A DNA stretch of 64,000 nucleotides, taken from positions 310,001-374,000 of the forward strand of contig NZ_SZPZ01000002.1 of assembly GCF_005233875.1 (NCBI RefSeq). Reading direction: 5' to 3'. This document shows positions 33,914 to 42,330 of the stretch, in pieces. Positions within the stretch are counted from its first letter, which is position 1; each line of letters begins with the position of its first letter. The DNA is from Kribbella jiaozuonensis (lineage in GTDB: Bacteria; Actinomycetota; Actinomycetes; Propionibacteriales; Kribbellaceae). Below the pieces are notes generated by a model. It had not been told where the DNA came from, searched no databases, and was given only the letters and a program-made list of their open reading frames with translations. Made by a program: the position numbers and the translations under genes.

Positions 33914-35183
33914 GGGAGTCGATGGTGACGGCGATCAACAGCACGCCGGCAGTCACCATGTAGCGGACGCTCGAGTCCAGGCTCAGCAGGGCGAGGCCGT
34001 TGGAGATCGACATGATCACCAGCGCGCCGAGCAATGCGGAGTACGCCGACCCGCGGCCGCCGAACAGGCTGGTGCCGCCGATGACGGCCGCCGCGATCGC
34101 GTTCAGGTTGGTGTCGCCGCCGCCGCTGCTCTGGTTGACCGCGACCAGCCGGGCCGCGGCGAGGATTCCACCGACCGCGGCGAACGTCGAGCAGGCCGCG
34201 AACACGGACAGGTAGATCATCCGCACGTTGATACCGGCCCGCCGGGCGGCCTCCACATTGCCGCCGACCGCGACGACCGAGCGGCCCCAGCGCGTACGCC
34301 GTACCGCGAGATCCGTCGCGACCACCAGCGCGAGGAACAGCAGGAACATCGACGAGACACCGCGGTCGCCGTTCAGGATCAGCACTGCCACCAGCAGCAC
34401 GACAGCCATCGCAGCGGCCTTGATCACGATCATCGACGTCGGCGCCGTCGAGAGACCCGCCGCGGCCCGGGCGCCCCGGGTGCGGAGACGGGTCAACACG
34501 TACGCCGCGACCACGACTGCGACCAGGGCGTAGGCGATCGCGGGGGAGAGGAAGCTCCGGGTCGCGAAGCCGACCAGCGCCGAGTCGTACGGGAGGTTCA
34601 GCGAACCTTCCTTCCCGAGCACCAGCAACTGCAGGCCGAGAAAGCCGAGCAGACCGGCCAGCGTGATCACGAAGCTCGGTACGCCGAAGCGTGTGTAGAG
34701 CGCGCCGTAGAACAAGCCGATGACCAGGCCGAGGGCGATGCCGACCACCAGCGAGAGCACCAGTGGCCAGCCCTTGTTGACGAACGTGACGCCGAGAACC
34801 GCCCCGGACAGACCGCTGACCGAACCGACGGACAGGTCGATCTCACCCAGCAGCAGGACCAGGACGATGCCGAGGGCAATCACGCCGACCGAGGTGGTCT
34901 GCAGCGTCAGGTTCACCAGGTTGCGGCTGGACAGGAAGGACCCGTTGGCGATCTGGAAGACCGCCCAGATGATGATCAGGCCGATGACGACCGGGACCGA
35001 GCCCAGGTCGCCGGAGCGCAGCCGGGCGGTGAACGCGGAGACGGCGCCGCTGACGCCGCTGCTCGCGATCAGCCGCTCGTCCTGGAGGTCGGCCGGCAGT
35101 TGGTCGACCCCGTTCGGCTCGGGCGTAGCCGGCGTACTGCTGGTGTCGTCCTGGGGACGGGTGCCCGATCCGTGCAGGCTCAT
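33876..35183 (-). CDS. Sugar ABC transporter permease (XylH/FrcC/RbsC family)
   Basis: 435-residue inner-membrane permease of a CUT2-type importer. A hydrophilic N-terminal 60 residues precede about ten helices. Characteristic segments are GEIDLSVGSVSGL, the EAA-like loop VGGNVEAARRAGINV, and GGTSLFGGRGSAYSALLGALVI. ATG 35183 overlaps the ATPase stop as ATGA. Last gene of a minus-strand operon headed by a ROK regulator; it ends inside the convergent response regulator gene. Confidence 0.93.
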   Translation of the reverse strand: MSLHGSGTRPQDDTSSTPATPEPNGVDQLPADLQDERLIASSGVSGAVSAFTARLRSGDLGSVPVVIGLIIIWAVFQIANGSFLSSRNLVNLTLQTTSVGVIALGIVLVLLLGEIDLSVGSVSGLSGAVLGVTFVNKGWPLVLSLVVGIALGLVIGLFYGALYTRFGVPSFVITLAGLLGFLGLQLLVLGKEGSLNLPYDSALVGFATRSFLSPAIAYALVAVVVAAYVLTRLRTRGARAAAGLSTAPTSMIVIKAAAMAVVLLVAVLILNGDRGVSSMFLLFLALVVATDLAVRRTRWGRSVVAVGGNVEAARRAGINVRMIYLSVFAACSTFAAVGGILAAARLVAVNQSSGGGDTNLNAIAAAVIGGTSLFGGRGSAYSALLGALVIMSISNGLALLSLDSSVRYMVTAGVLLIAVTIDSLSRRSRQAHGRA

Positions 35184-35995
35184 GATGCGGGACCCTCCTC
35201 CCGGCTTCGGCGCGCTGCACGCTCCGAGACCGCGTTGTCGGTGGCGCCGGTGATGGCGGCGATGATGTCTTGCGTCCTGGTCTCGCTGACCACGAAGACG
35301 CCGTTGTTGCGGCCGAGACGCAGTACTGCGACCCGGTCGGCGACCGCCATCACGTCGGCCATGTTGTGGCTGATCAGGATCACGGCGAGCCCGCGTTCGC
35401 GCAGCCGCTCGACCAGGTTCAGCACCTCGGCGGTCTGAGCCACGCCGAGGGCCGCCGTCGGTTCGTCCAGCATCACGACCTTGGGTTTGCCGAGCAGGCT
35501 GCGGGCGATCGCGACGGTCTGCCGCTGGCCGCCGGACAGGCTGGCGACCGGGATCCGGACCGACGGGATCTTCGCGGACAGCTGCCGGAGCAGCTCCCAC
35601 GACTGGCGTTCCATCTCGACCTCGTCCAGGACGCCGCCGTGGCGGAGCTCGCGACCGAGGTACAGGTTCGCGACGACGTCGAGGTTGTCGCACAGCGCCA
35701 GGTCCTGGAAGACGGTGGCGATGCCGAGCTGCTGCGCCTCGGCCGGGCTGCCGACCCGTACTTCGCGGCCGTCGAACACCATCGTCCCGTCGTCGGCGGT
35801 GTAGACGCCGGCGATGGTCTTGACCAGCGTGGACTTGCCGGCGCCGTTGTCGCCGACCAGCGCCAGTACTTCGCCGGCGCGCACGTCCAGCTCGATGTTC
35901 TTCAGGGCCTGCACGGCGCCGAACCGCTTGGAGATCCCCTGCAGCGTCAGCACCGTACCGGCGCCGACGTCGGGAGGAGCCGGGGTAACAGTCAC
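35180..35995 (-). CDS. Sugar ABC transporter ATP-binding protein, single domain (FrcA-like)
   Basis: 271 residues with one nucleotide-binding domain: Walker A GDNGAGKST, signature LSGGQRQTVAIA, Walker B VVMLDEPTAALGVAQ, H-loop ISHNMADVMA. Classical CUT2 ATPases (RbsA, XylG) are twice as long with two domains, so this is the short FrcA-like form that must homodimerise. GTG 35995 has AGGAGG seven bases upstream. It is separated from the binding-protein gene by a strong stem-loop. Confidence 0.93.
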   Translation of the reverse strand: MTVTPAPPDVGAGTVLTLQGISKRFGAVQALKNIELDVRAGEVLALVGDNGAGKSTLVKTIAGVYTADDGTMVFDGREVRVGSPAEAQQLGIATVFQDLALCDNLDVVANLYLGRELRHGGVLDEVEMERQSWELLRQLSAKIPSVRIPVASLSGGQRQTVAIARSLLGKPKVVMLDEPTAALGVAQTAEVLNLVERLRERGLAVILISHNMADVMAVADRVAVLRLGRNNGVFVVSETRTQDIIAAITGATDNAVSERAARRSREEGPAS

Positions 35996-36060
35996 GAGTG
36001 AGCCTCCTGGACTTATTTCACGCCATGATCCTCGCCGGGGGCGCGGTTGGGGAGAGGTCC

Positions 36061-36098
36061 GGCGTAGCCCCCCGCACCTCACTGCGGGGGGCTACGCC
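36061..36098 (-). terminator. Intercistronic 16-bp stem-loop in the sugar ABC operon
   Basis: Perfect arms 36061-36076 and 36083-36098 with a 6-base loop, 21 bases past the binding-protein stop on the minus strand. No U-run follows. In this position it probably acts as a partial terminator or mRNA-stability element that keeps binding protein in excess. Confidence 0.65.
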
Positions 36099-36119
36099 GA
36101 GGGCGGATCGAAATGCGGG

Positions 36120-37202
36120 TCAGTTGGCGGTCAGACCGGCCGCGGTGCAGGCGGCGGCGAACGCCGCGGTGCAGATGTCGCTGACCTTGTAGATGTTGTC
36201 CTTGACAACGGTGTCCTTGATGTTGGCCTTGGTCACCGCGACCGGGTCGAGGATCGTCGACGGTACGCCGCTCTTCTCGGTGGTCGACTCGGGCTTGCCG
36301 CCGTTCGCCAGCGCGACCGCGCCCTTCGCGGCGGCCTCGGCCTGCGGCTTGACCGCCTTGTAGATCGTCATCGCCTGGTCACCGGCGACGATCCGCTGGA
36401 TCGCGGCCAGCTCGGAGTCCTGACCGGTGACCGGCGGCAGCGGCGTCACGCCACCGCCCTTGAGGGCTGCGATCGCGCCACCCGCCGTACCGTCGTTGGC
36501 GGCGTACACGCCGACCAGGCCGTTCTTGATCGCGCTCAGCTGGCCTTCCATCCAGGCCTGGGCCTTGTCCGGGCTCCAGTCCGGGGTGTCGAACTCGGCG
36601 GCGATCTTGAACCCGCTCGAGTCGAGCACGCTGTGCGCGCCCTTCTTGAAGTCGGCCGCGTTCGGGTCGGTCGGCGCGCCGTTGATCATCGCGAGGTTGC
36701 CGGACGTCTTGCCGGCCGCCTTCAGGTCGTCGACCAGGGTCTGCGCCTGCAGCTTGCCGACCGCCTCGTTCTCGAACGAGACGTAGTAATTGGCGTTCTC
36801 GATGAACCGGTCGTACGCGACCACCGGGACGTTCTGCGCCTTCGCGGAGCTCACGACGGCCGCGGCGGCCTTGCCGTCGACCGGGTCCAGGACCAGCACG
36901 TTCGCTCCCTGGGTGAGCGCGGCCTCGGCCTGCGTCTGCTGCTTGGCCGCGTCCTGGTCGGCGTTGCTGTAGATCAGCTGGCAGTCGGCGCAGGCGGCCT
37001 TCAGGGCCTCGGTGAACAGCGGCCGGTCGAGTGCCTCGTACCGGGTGGTCTTCGACTCGGGCAGCAACAGCGCGATCTTCTTCGCGCCGCCTGAGCCGCT
37101 GCCGGAGTCGCCTCCGTTGTCACTGCCACAGGCCACCAGGGAGACGGCGAGGGCCGAGACGGCGATGCCGAGGCCGACGAGACGGGTTGCTGAGACGGAC
37201 AT
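36120..37202 (-). CDS. Sugar-binding lipoprotein (XylF/ChvE-like)
   Basis: 360-residue periplasmic-binding-protein type 1 lipoprotein. The signal peptide ends ALAVSLVAC with lipidated C25 and a Gly/Ser/Asp linker. Family features include LLLPESKTTRYEALDRPLF, YSNADQDAAKQQTQAEAAL, LVLDPVDGKAAAAVV, VVAYDRFIENA and VYAANDGTAGGAIAAL, very close to xylose-binding proteins. Preceded by AAGGAG and by paired CTTGN4CAAG sites. D-xylose or a related aldose is likely (inference). Confidence 0.92.
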   Translation of the reverse strand: MSVSATRLVGLGIAVSALAVSLVACGSDNGGDSGSGSGGAKKIALLLPESKTTRYEALDRPLFTEALKAACADCQLIYSNADQDAAKQQTQAEAALTQGANVLVLDPVDGKAAAAVVSSAKAQNVPVVAYDRFIENANYYVSFENEAVGKLQAQTLVDDLKAAGKTSGNLAMINGAPTDPNAADFKKGAHSVLDSSGFKIAAEFDTPDWSPDKAQAWMEGQLSAIKNGLVGVYAANDGTAGGAIAALKGGGVTPLPPVTGQDSELAAIQRIVAGDQAMTIYKAVKPQAEAAAKGAVALANGGKPESTTEKSGVPSTILDPVAVTKANIKDTVVKDNIYKVSDICTAAFAAACTAAGLTAN

Positions 37203-37261
37203 ATGGCGGCTCCTTGACGAGACGGCCCGATTGGCCTGCCCGAAGTCAAGCCCTCCGAGGT

Positions 37262-37286
37262 CTTGGCGTCAAGACTTGAATTCAAG
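37262..37286 (-). promoter_or_regulatory. Tandem CTTG-N4-CAAG operator candidates
   Basis: CTTGGCGTCAAG (37262-37273) and the perfect palindrome CTTGAATTCAAG (37275-37286) lie 13 bases apart, start to start, between the ROK regulator and the binding-protein gene. The second overlaps the regulator stop codon. ROK-family repressors bind such dyads, so these are candidate operators for the transporter genes. Confidence 0.55.
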
Positions 37287-38457
37287 AAATGGAGATATTG
37301 GTATGACTCAGCACCGAAGCGCGGTGGATGGCGCCGACGATGTCAGCCTCGTCGCCGAGCTCGGCGGGCCGCAGTTCGACGGTCGCAGCAGCACTGGGGA
37401 TTGCGCAACGGTCCAGGGCTTCGCGGAGCGGGGCGAGGATGAGCTCGCCGGCTTCGGCCATCAGACCGCCGACGACGACAACCTCCGGATTGAGCAGGTT
37501 CACCACGCCCGCGATCGCGACGCCGACGCGGCGGCCGGCGTCCTCGATCACGCGGCGGCAGCCGACGTCGCCGCCGAGCGCGCGGATCACGATGTCCTTC
37601 AACCGCAGCGGTCCGTGCGAGGCGGCCAGGCTGTTGATCAGCGCCCGTGATCCGACGAACGTGTCCAGGCAGCCGCGGTTGCCGCACCGGCAGATCGGGC
37701 CGTTCTCGTCGATCGTGACGTGGCCGATCTCGCCTGCCGTACCGGCCGAGCCTCGGAAGACCTCGCCGTCGATGACGATCCCCGCGCCGACGCCGTACGA
37801 GAACTTCAGGTAGCAGCCGTTCCGTACGCCGCGCAGCGCGCCGGCCCGCAATTCCCCCAGTGCGGCAAGGTTTGCCGTGTTGTCGAGCGCGACCGGAGCG
37901 CGGAGGTGGGCGGCCATCGCCTCGGTCACGTTGACGCCGCGCCAGCCCGGCAGTACGGCGTCGGAGCCGGCCTCGCCGCTGACCGAGTCGACCGGCATCG
38001 GCAGCCCGAACCCGATCGCGGAGATGTTCTCGACGCCGGAGCTGACCGTCTCGGCCAGGTCGGCGAGCAGCCGGGCGGCGCGCTCCATGCCGTCGTCGGC
38101 GACGTGGTCGGCCTGCAGCGGCATCAGTTGGTGGGCGAGGATCTCGCGGGACTCGTCGGCGATCGCGACCCGGACGTCACGCTCGCCGAACGCGACGCCG
38201 GCGAGCAGGCCGCCGCCGGACGCGAGCGAGACGAGGACGGCGCGGCGGCCGTTGCGGATGCTGCGGGACAGGCCGACCATACCGGCCTGGTCCAGCTCGC
38301 GGACCATGTTCGACACGGTGGCCGCGGACAGGCCGGACGCGGCGGCGATCTCGACCTGGGTGAGCGGGCCGTGCTGCCGGACGACTCCGAGAACGCGCGC
38401 ACGGTTGGCTTCGCGCAGCGAAGCCTGCGAGCCCGGCGCCGGACGGGTTGCGTTCAT
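37282..38457 (-). CDS. ROK family transcriptional repressor (XylR/NagC-like)
   Basis: 391 residues. N-terminal winged helix-turn-helix (about 15-75; GPLTQVEIAAASGLSAATVS) and a ROK sugar-kinase-like domain with the zinc motif CRCGNRGCLDTF and GHVTIDENGP. Expected to bind a sugar and release operators at the adjacent transporter. ATG 38457 is chosen because TATCTT lies six bases upstream; fifteen in-frame residues before it look non-family. First gene in the sugar-transport operon. Confidence 0.93.
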   Translation of the reverse strand: MNATRPAPGSQASLREANRARVLGVVRQHGPLTQVEIAAASGLSAATVSNMVRELDQAGMVGLSRSIRNGRRAVLVSLASGGGLLAGVAFGERDVRVAIADESREILAHQLMPLQADHVADDGMERAARLLADLAETVSSGVENISAIGFGLPMPVDSVSGEAGSDAVLPGWRGVNVTEAMAAHLRAPVALDNTANLAALGELRAGALRGVRNGCYLKFSYGVGAGIVIDGEVFRGSAGTAGEIGHVTIDENGPICRCGNRGCLDTFVGSRALINSLAASHGPLRLKDIVIRALGGDVGCRRVIEDAGRRVGVAIAGVVNLLNPEVVVVGGLMAEAGELILAPLREALDRCAIPSAAATVELRPAELGDEADIVGAIHRASVLSHTNISIS

Positions 38458-38463
38458 TACATA

Positions 38464-38469
38464 AAGATA
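38464..38469 (-). promoter_or_regulatory. -10 element of the leaderless ROK gene
   Basis: The minus strand reads TATCTT followed by six bases and the ATG at 38457; no ribosome-binding site. The rest of 38470-38605 is non-coding and holds a GAACGTTC palindrome at 38551-38558. Confidence 0.5.
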
Positions 38470-38605
38470 ACGGATCGCGGGGCGAGCGCGGCCGCTCCGC
38501 ACTCGTGAACCAGAAACATCGTCTGCAACCTCGCTGTCACTACCCCACTAGAACGTTCAACGGCGACAGTAGACCACTTCGGTTTGAGCGTGGTGGAGGC
38601 AGGCT

Positions 38606-39400
38606 TCAGACGGTCAGCGCGAGGGTCAGGAGGGCGAGCGGGAGGGCGAGTTCGATGGTCGCGCCAAGGACGTCGCCGGTGGTGCCGCCGAGGGCTGTCT
38701 TTGCGCGGTGGGTGGTGGCGAAGCTGGTCGCGACGGCGAGGAGGACGGCGGCTGCGGATCCTGCCGGGTGGGCCGGAGAGGGCCAGGTCAGGGCGAGGGC
38801 GACGGCGAGTACTACGGCTGTCGGGATCGCGGCTGTGAGCGGGCGGACGGTGCCGGCGACGAACGTTCCCAGGCCGTCGGGGCGGGCCGCGGGGACCGAC
38901 GTACGGCAGGACCAGGGGAGGGTGAGGCGGCTCGCGGTGGTGGCGATCAGGATCGCTTGCCAGCCGTGGCCGGACTGGATGCAGGCGGTGAGGGCGGCGA
39001 CGTCGAGGAGCAGTACGCCGACGATCGCGGCGACGCCGAACGGACCGATGTCGCTCTGCTTCATGATCCGCAACATGGTCTCCCGATCCCGGCGGGACCC
39101 GAGCGCATCGGCAAAGTCAGCCAGCCCATCCAGGTGCAAACCGCCCGACAAAGCGGTAACCACCAACACCCCCAGCACAGCCGCCAGCAGCCCCGCCTCC
39201 GGCTTCACCAGTTGAACCAGCGCCACCACGCCAGCCGCAACCCCACCAATCACCACCCCAACCAACGGCGCGAGCGTCATAGCCCGCCCTCCAACCACCC
39301 GATCCACCCGCGACGGAACCCCCGCCGGCAACACGGTCAGGGTTCCGAAGGACAACCGCAGCGCATCCACCCAACCTTTGGAGGGGGAAGGGTCGGTCAT
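38606..39400 (-). CDS. cobS: Adenosylcobinamide-GDP ribazoletransferase
   Basis: Integral membrane cobalamin synthase of 264 residues that joins adenosylcobinamide-GDP to alpha-ribazole. The Mg-binding motif is GGLHLDGLADFADALGS, with the downstream RIMKQSDIGPFG and six to seven hydrophobic helices. ATG 39400 overlaps the cobU stop (ATGA). Last gene of the operon that begins at the cobalamin riboswitch. Corresponds by position to Rv2208; the accompanying cobT is not here. Confidence 0.93.
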   Translation of the reverse strand: MTDPSPSKGWVDALRLSFGTLTVLPAGVPSRVDRVVGGRAMTLAPLVGVVIGGVAAGVVALVQLVKPEAGLLAAVLGVLVVTALSGGLHLDGLADFADALGSRRDRETMLRIMKQSDIGPFGVAAIVGVLLLDVAALTACIQSGHGWQAILIATTASRLTLPWSCRTSVPAARPDGLGTFVAGTVRPLTAAIPTAVVLAVALALTWPSPAHPAGSAAAVLLAVATSFATTHRAKTALGGTTGDVLGATIELALPLALLTLALTV

Positions 39401-39924
39401 GTGAGCGGGATGGTTCGGCCGGCGATGGTCCAGAGGGCCTGGTCGGAGGATAGGGAGATGGTGGTGTTGAGGCGGCCCATCAGGTCGCGGAAGAGGCGGG
39501 TGCCGGGGTCGGCGGGGACGATGCCGGAGCCTACGTCGTTGCTGACGGCAACTACGCGGCGAGGGGTGGCGGACCAGGCTTCGACGAGGGCGGCGATCTG
39601 TTGTTCTACCTCGTCGGCTCGATGCAGGTCGGACCAGACGTCGACGGCGTCCATCGTGCGGGACAGCCACAACGTCAGGCAGTCGATCAGGAGCGGAGGT
39701 CCGGACGCCTCGAGCAGCGGGACGAGGTCGATGGTCTCCGCGAGACCCCAGGACGCCGGGCGGCGGGCCCGGTGTTTGGCGACCCGGGCGGCCCATTCGG
39801 CGTTGCCCGAGTCGTCTCCGCCGGTGGCGACGTACAGGACGTCCGGCTCGGCGGCGAGCAGGCGTTCGGCGGCGATGGATTTGCCGGAGCGGGCTCCGCC
39901 GAGGATCAGGGTTCGGTCAGGCAT
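39397..39924 (-). CDS. cobU: Adenosylcobinamide kinase/adenosylcobinamide-phosphate guanylyltransferase
   Basis: 175-residue bifunctional enzyme that phosphorylates adenosylcobinamide and adds GMP. Walker A LGGARSGKS at residues 8-16, the conserved VAVSNDVGSGIVP segment and the C-terminal family motif. Together with cobS it salvages imported corrinoid precursors. It overlaps EcfS by 8 bases and cobS by 4. Confidence 0.94.
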   Translation of the reverse strand: MPDRTLILGGARSGKSIAAERLLAAEPDVLYVATGGDDSGNAEWAARVAKHRARRPASWGLAETIDLVPLLEASGPPLLIDCLTLWLSRTMDAVDVWSDLHRADEVEQQIAALVEAWSATPRRVVAVSNDVGSGIVPADPGTRLFRDLMGRLNTTISLSSDQALWTIAGRTIPLT

Positions 39925-40723
39925 CGGTCCTCCGCTCGAAAACCACCGGCGCCTCGAAGGCCGCCTTCCGCGCCGTACGGCGGAACGCGTTCAGGATCGG
40001 CCGCCCCAGCACCAGCACGAGTACGGCGGACAGGATGCCGCGCGGGATGTCCCAGCCCAGCGACGTCGCCACCACGAACAGGAAGTACCGGTGCAGGTTC
40101 GCCGTCAGCGCGTCGCCGGGGATGAACGAGAACGCGCTGCCGAACGTCGCGTACGGCCAGAACCACAGGTTCATGACCACGCCGTAGAACACCCCCGACA
40201 CCAGCGAGTACGCCGCCAGCAGCAGCAACTCCAACCGGCCGCCGACCCGCGGCAGCAGCCCCGCCATGCACCCCACCCACGCGCACGCGAACATCTGGAA
40301 CGGCATCCACGGCCCGACCCCGCCGCTGATCAACGCGCCGCCCAGCAACGACACCGCCCCGAGCACGAACCCGAACCCGGCGCCGAACGCCCGCCCCGCC
40401 AGTACCAGCAGGAAGAACCCGGGCTCGAGCCCCGCCGTACCCGGACCCAACGCCCGCAACGCCGCCCCGACCGCCGCGAGCATGCCGACCAGCGAGATCA
40501 CCTTCGCGTCGATCCCGGACTCGGACAGCTCCGCGAGTACGACGGCCACCAGCAACGGCAGCAGCAACACGAACAACCACGGCGCGTCCGTCGTATGCCC
40601 GATCGCGGACGCACCCGCCTGCGACGTCCGGAAGAACAACGGCCACGCGAACGCGAGTACGCCGACCAAAGACGCAATAACCAACGCCACCGTGCTCCGT
40701 GGCTTGAGCCGGATGAGTCTCAT
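39917..40723 (-). CDS. ECF transporter S component, probably corrinoid-specific
   Basis: 268-residue membrane protein with six to seven helices. GRAFGAGFGFVLGAVSLLGGAL, followed by GPWMPFQMFACAWVGCMAG, is the typical EcfS segment that packs against EcfT. Substrate specificity is inferred from the operon: a cobalamin riboswitch at the head and cobU/cobS directly downstream. ATG 40723 overlaps the ATPase gene by 4 bases. Confidence 0.82.
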   Translation of the reverse strand: MRLIRLKPRSTVALVIASLVGVLAFAWPLFFRTSQAGASAIGHTTDAPWLFVLLLPLLVAVVLAELSESGIDAKVISLVGMLAAVGAALRALGPGTAGLEPGFFLLVLAGRAFGAGFGFVLGAVSLLGGALISGGVGPWMPFQMFACAWVGCMAGLLPRVGGRLELLLLAAYSLVSGVFYGVVMNLWFWPYATFGSAFSFIPGDALTANLHRYFLFVVATSLGWDIPRGILSAVLVLVLGRPILNAFRRTARKAAFEAPVVFERRTDA

Positions 40724-42330
40724 GATGCTCGATCCAAGGCGTCAGCGACTTCTCCCACGGTCAGGAACGGCAACGGGGCAAGGATCTTCGCCACCTGCGG
40801 CGCGAACGCCGGCGAGCCGGCAATCACCTCGGCCGTCTCTCCGTCACTCACCAACTCGCCTTCGGCAAGCACCATCACCCGAGTCGCGACCTCAGCCACC
40901 ATCTCGACATCATGCGTCGACAACACGACCGCATGCCCGGCCGCGGCCAGCTCGCGCAGGATCGCCACCAGCCGCCGCTTGGCGCCGTAGTCCAGCCCGC
41001 GCGTCGGCTCGTCCAGCAACAGCAGCGGCGGAGCGCCACACAGTACGACGGCCAGCGCGAGGCAGAGCCGCTGTCCCTCGGACAGGTCGCGCGGATGCAG
41101 GTCCACAGCCACGTCCGGCGCCAGCCGCTCGAGGATCGCCCGGCAACTACCTGCGGGCACCTTGAAGTCCGAATCGGCGGCGGCACACTCTTCGGCGACT
41201 GTAGCGGCGTAGAGGATGTCGGCAGGCTCCTGCGGGACCAGACCGACAGCTTTCACCAACTGCGCCGGCTTCGTCCGAAGGGGGTCTGTTCCGGCCGTTG
41301 ACGCAGTTCCGGACCGAGGCGGCAGAATGCCGACGAGGGTGTTCAGCAGGGTGGACTTGCCGGCGCCGTTACGCCCCATGAGCGCAACGACCTCACCGGC
41401 CCTGATACTCAACGACACCCCACGCAGTGCCGTCACTGCGCCGTAGCCAACAACCAGATCAGAGCACCGAGCCAGCTCATCGCCCAGCTCAGCAACCGGT
41501 CGCACCGGCGCGGCACTGTCCAGCTGACGACGCAGCGCGACCGCAGCCCGGCGAGCGTCCCGCACGGACAGGGGGAGTGGCGACCAACCAGCCAGCCGCC
41601 CCAGCTCCACCACAGGCGGTGCAACCGGTGCGGTGACCATGCGCTCCGCAGGCAGCCCTGTCGACACAGCAGCAGCCCCACCGGGTACTTCGATGACGCG
41701 GTCGGCGTACTGGATCACGCGTTCCAGCCGGTGCTCAGCCAGCACCACAGTGACGCCCAGGTCGTGTACCAACCGCTGCAGCGCAGCCAGCACCTCTTCG
41801 GCCGCCTGTGGGTCCAGTGCAGACGTCGGCTCATCCAGCACGAGTACGGCGGGATGCGACGTCAGCGCCGCCCCGATAGCAGTCCGCTGCCGCTGACCAC
41901 CCGACAACGACGTCAGCGCACGGTCTCGTACGTCGGCCAGCCCCAGTAGGTCGAGCGTCTCCTCGACGCGCCGCCGCATCACGTCCGGCGCCACGCCCAG
42001 CGACTCCATGCTGTACGCCAACTCGTCCTCGACCGTGTCCGTGACGAACCCGGCCATCGGGTCCTGGCCGACCATCCCGACCACGTCCGCGAGGTCCCGC
42101 GGCCGGTACTTCCGGGTATCCCGGCCGTCCACGAGCACCCGGCCGGACAGCGTGCCGCCGGTGAAGTGCGGCACGAGTCCGTTGATTGCCCGCAGCAACG
42201 TCGACTTGCCGGACCCGGTCCGCCCGATCACCAGCGCCAGCTCACCCTCCGGCACGATGAAGCTCACGTCCCGCAACGCCGGCTCGGACGCGCCGTCGTA
42301 CGTCACCGTGACGCGGTCGAACTCGATCAT
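40720..42330 (-). CDS. Fused ECF transporter ATPase (EcfA-EcfA')
   Basis: 536 residues containing two ABC domains. Domain 1 (about 1-240): Walker A GRTGSGKST, LSGGQRQR, Walker B VLVLDEPTSALDP. Domain 2 (about 285-520): Walker A GRNGAGKST, signature LSEGQR instead of LSGGQ, Walker B LLLLDEPTRGLDY, H-loop STHDVEMVAEV. Fusion of the two energising ATPases in one chain is known in actinobacteria. The altered second signature suggests unequal ATP sites. Overlaps EcfT and EcfS genes by 4 bases each. Confidence 0.92.
   Translation of the reverse strand: MIEFDRVTVTYDGASEPALRDVSFIVPEGELALVIGRTGSGKSTLLRAINGLVPHFTGGTLSGRVLVDGRDTRKYRPRDLADVVGMVGQDPMAGFVTDTVEDELAYSMESLGVAPDVMRRRVEETLDLLGLADVRDRALTSLSGGQRQRTAIGAALTSHPAVLVLDEPTSALDPQAAEEVLAALQRLVHDLGVTVVLAEHRLERVIQYADRVIEVPGGAAAVSTGLPAERMVTAPVAPPVVELGRLAGWSPLPLSVRDARRAAVALRRQLDSAAPVRPVAELGDELARCSDLVVGYGAVTALRGVSLSIRAGEVVALMGRNGAGKSTLLNTLVGILPPRSGTASTAGTDPLRTKPAQLVKAVGLVPQEPADILYAATVAEECAAADSDFKVPAGSCRAILERLAPDVAVDLHPRDLSEGQRLCLALAVVLCGAPPLLLLDEPTRGLDYGAKRRLVAILRELAAAGHAVVLSTHDVEMVAEVATRVMVLAEGELVSDGETAEVIAGSPAFAPQVAKILAPLPFLTVGEVADALDRAS

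Noticed and set aside
33876..35693. Fusion of the sugar permease with part of the ATPase in one frame
   Set aside because: Upstream part is the ATPase gene read in another frame; ATG 35183 begins the permease.
38551..38558. GAACGTTC palindrome upstream of the ROK gene as operator
   Set aside because: Only eight bases, single copy and about 95 bases from the start; does not match the CTTGN4CAAG sites.
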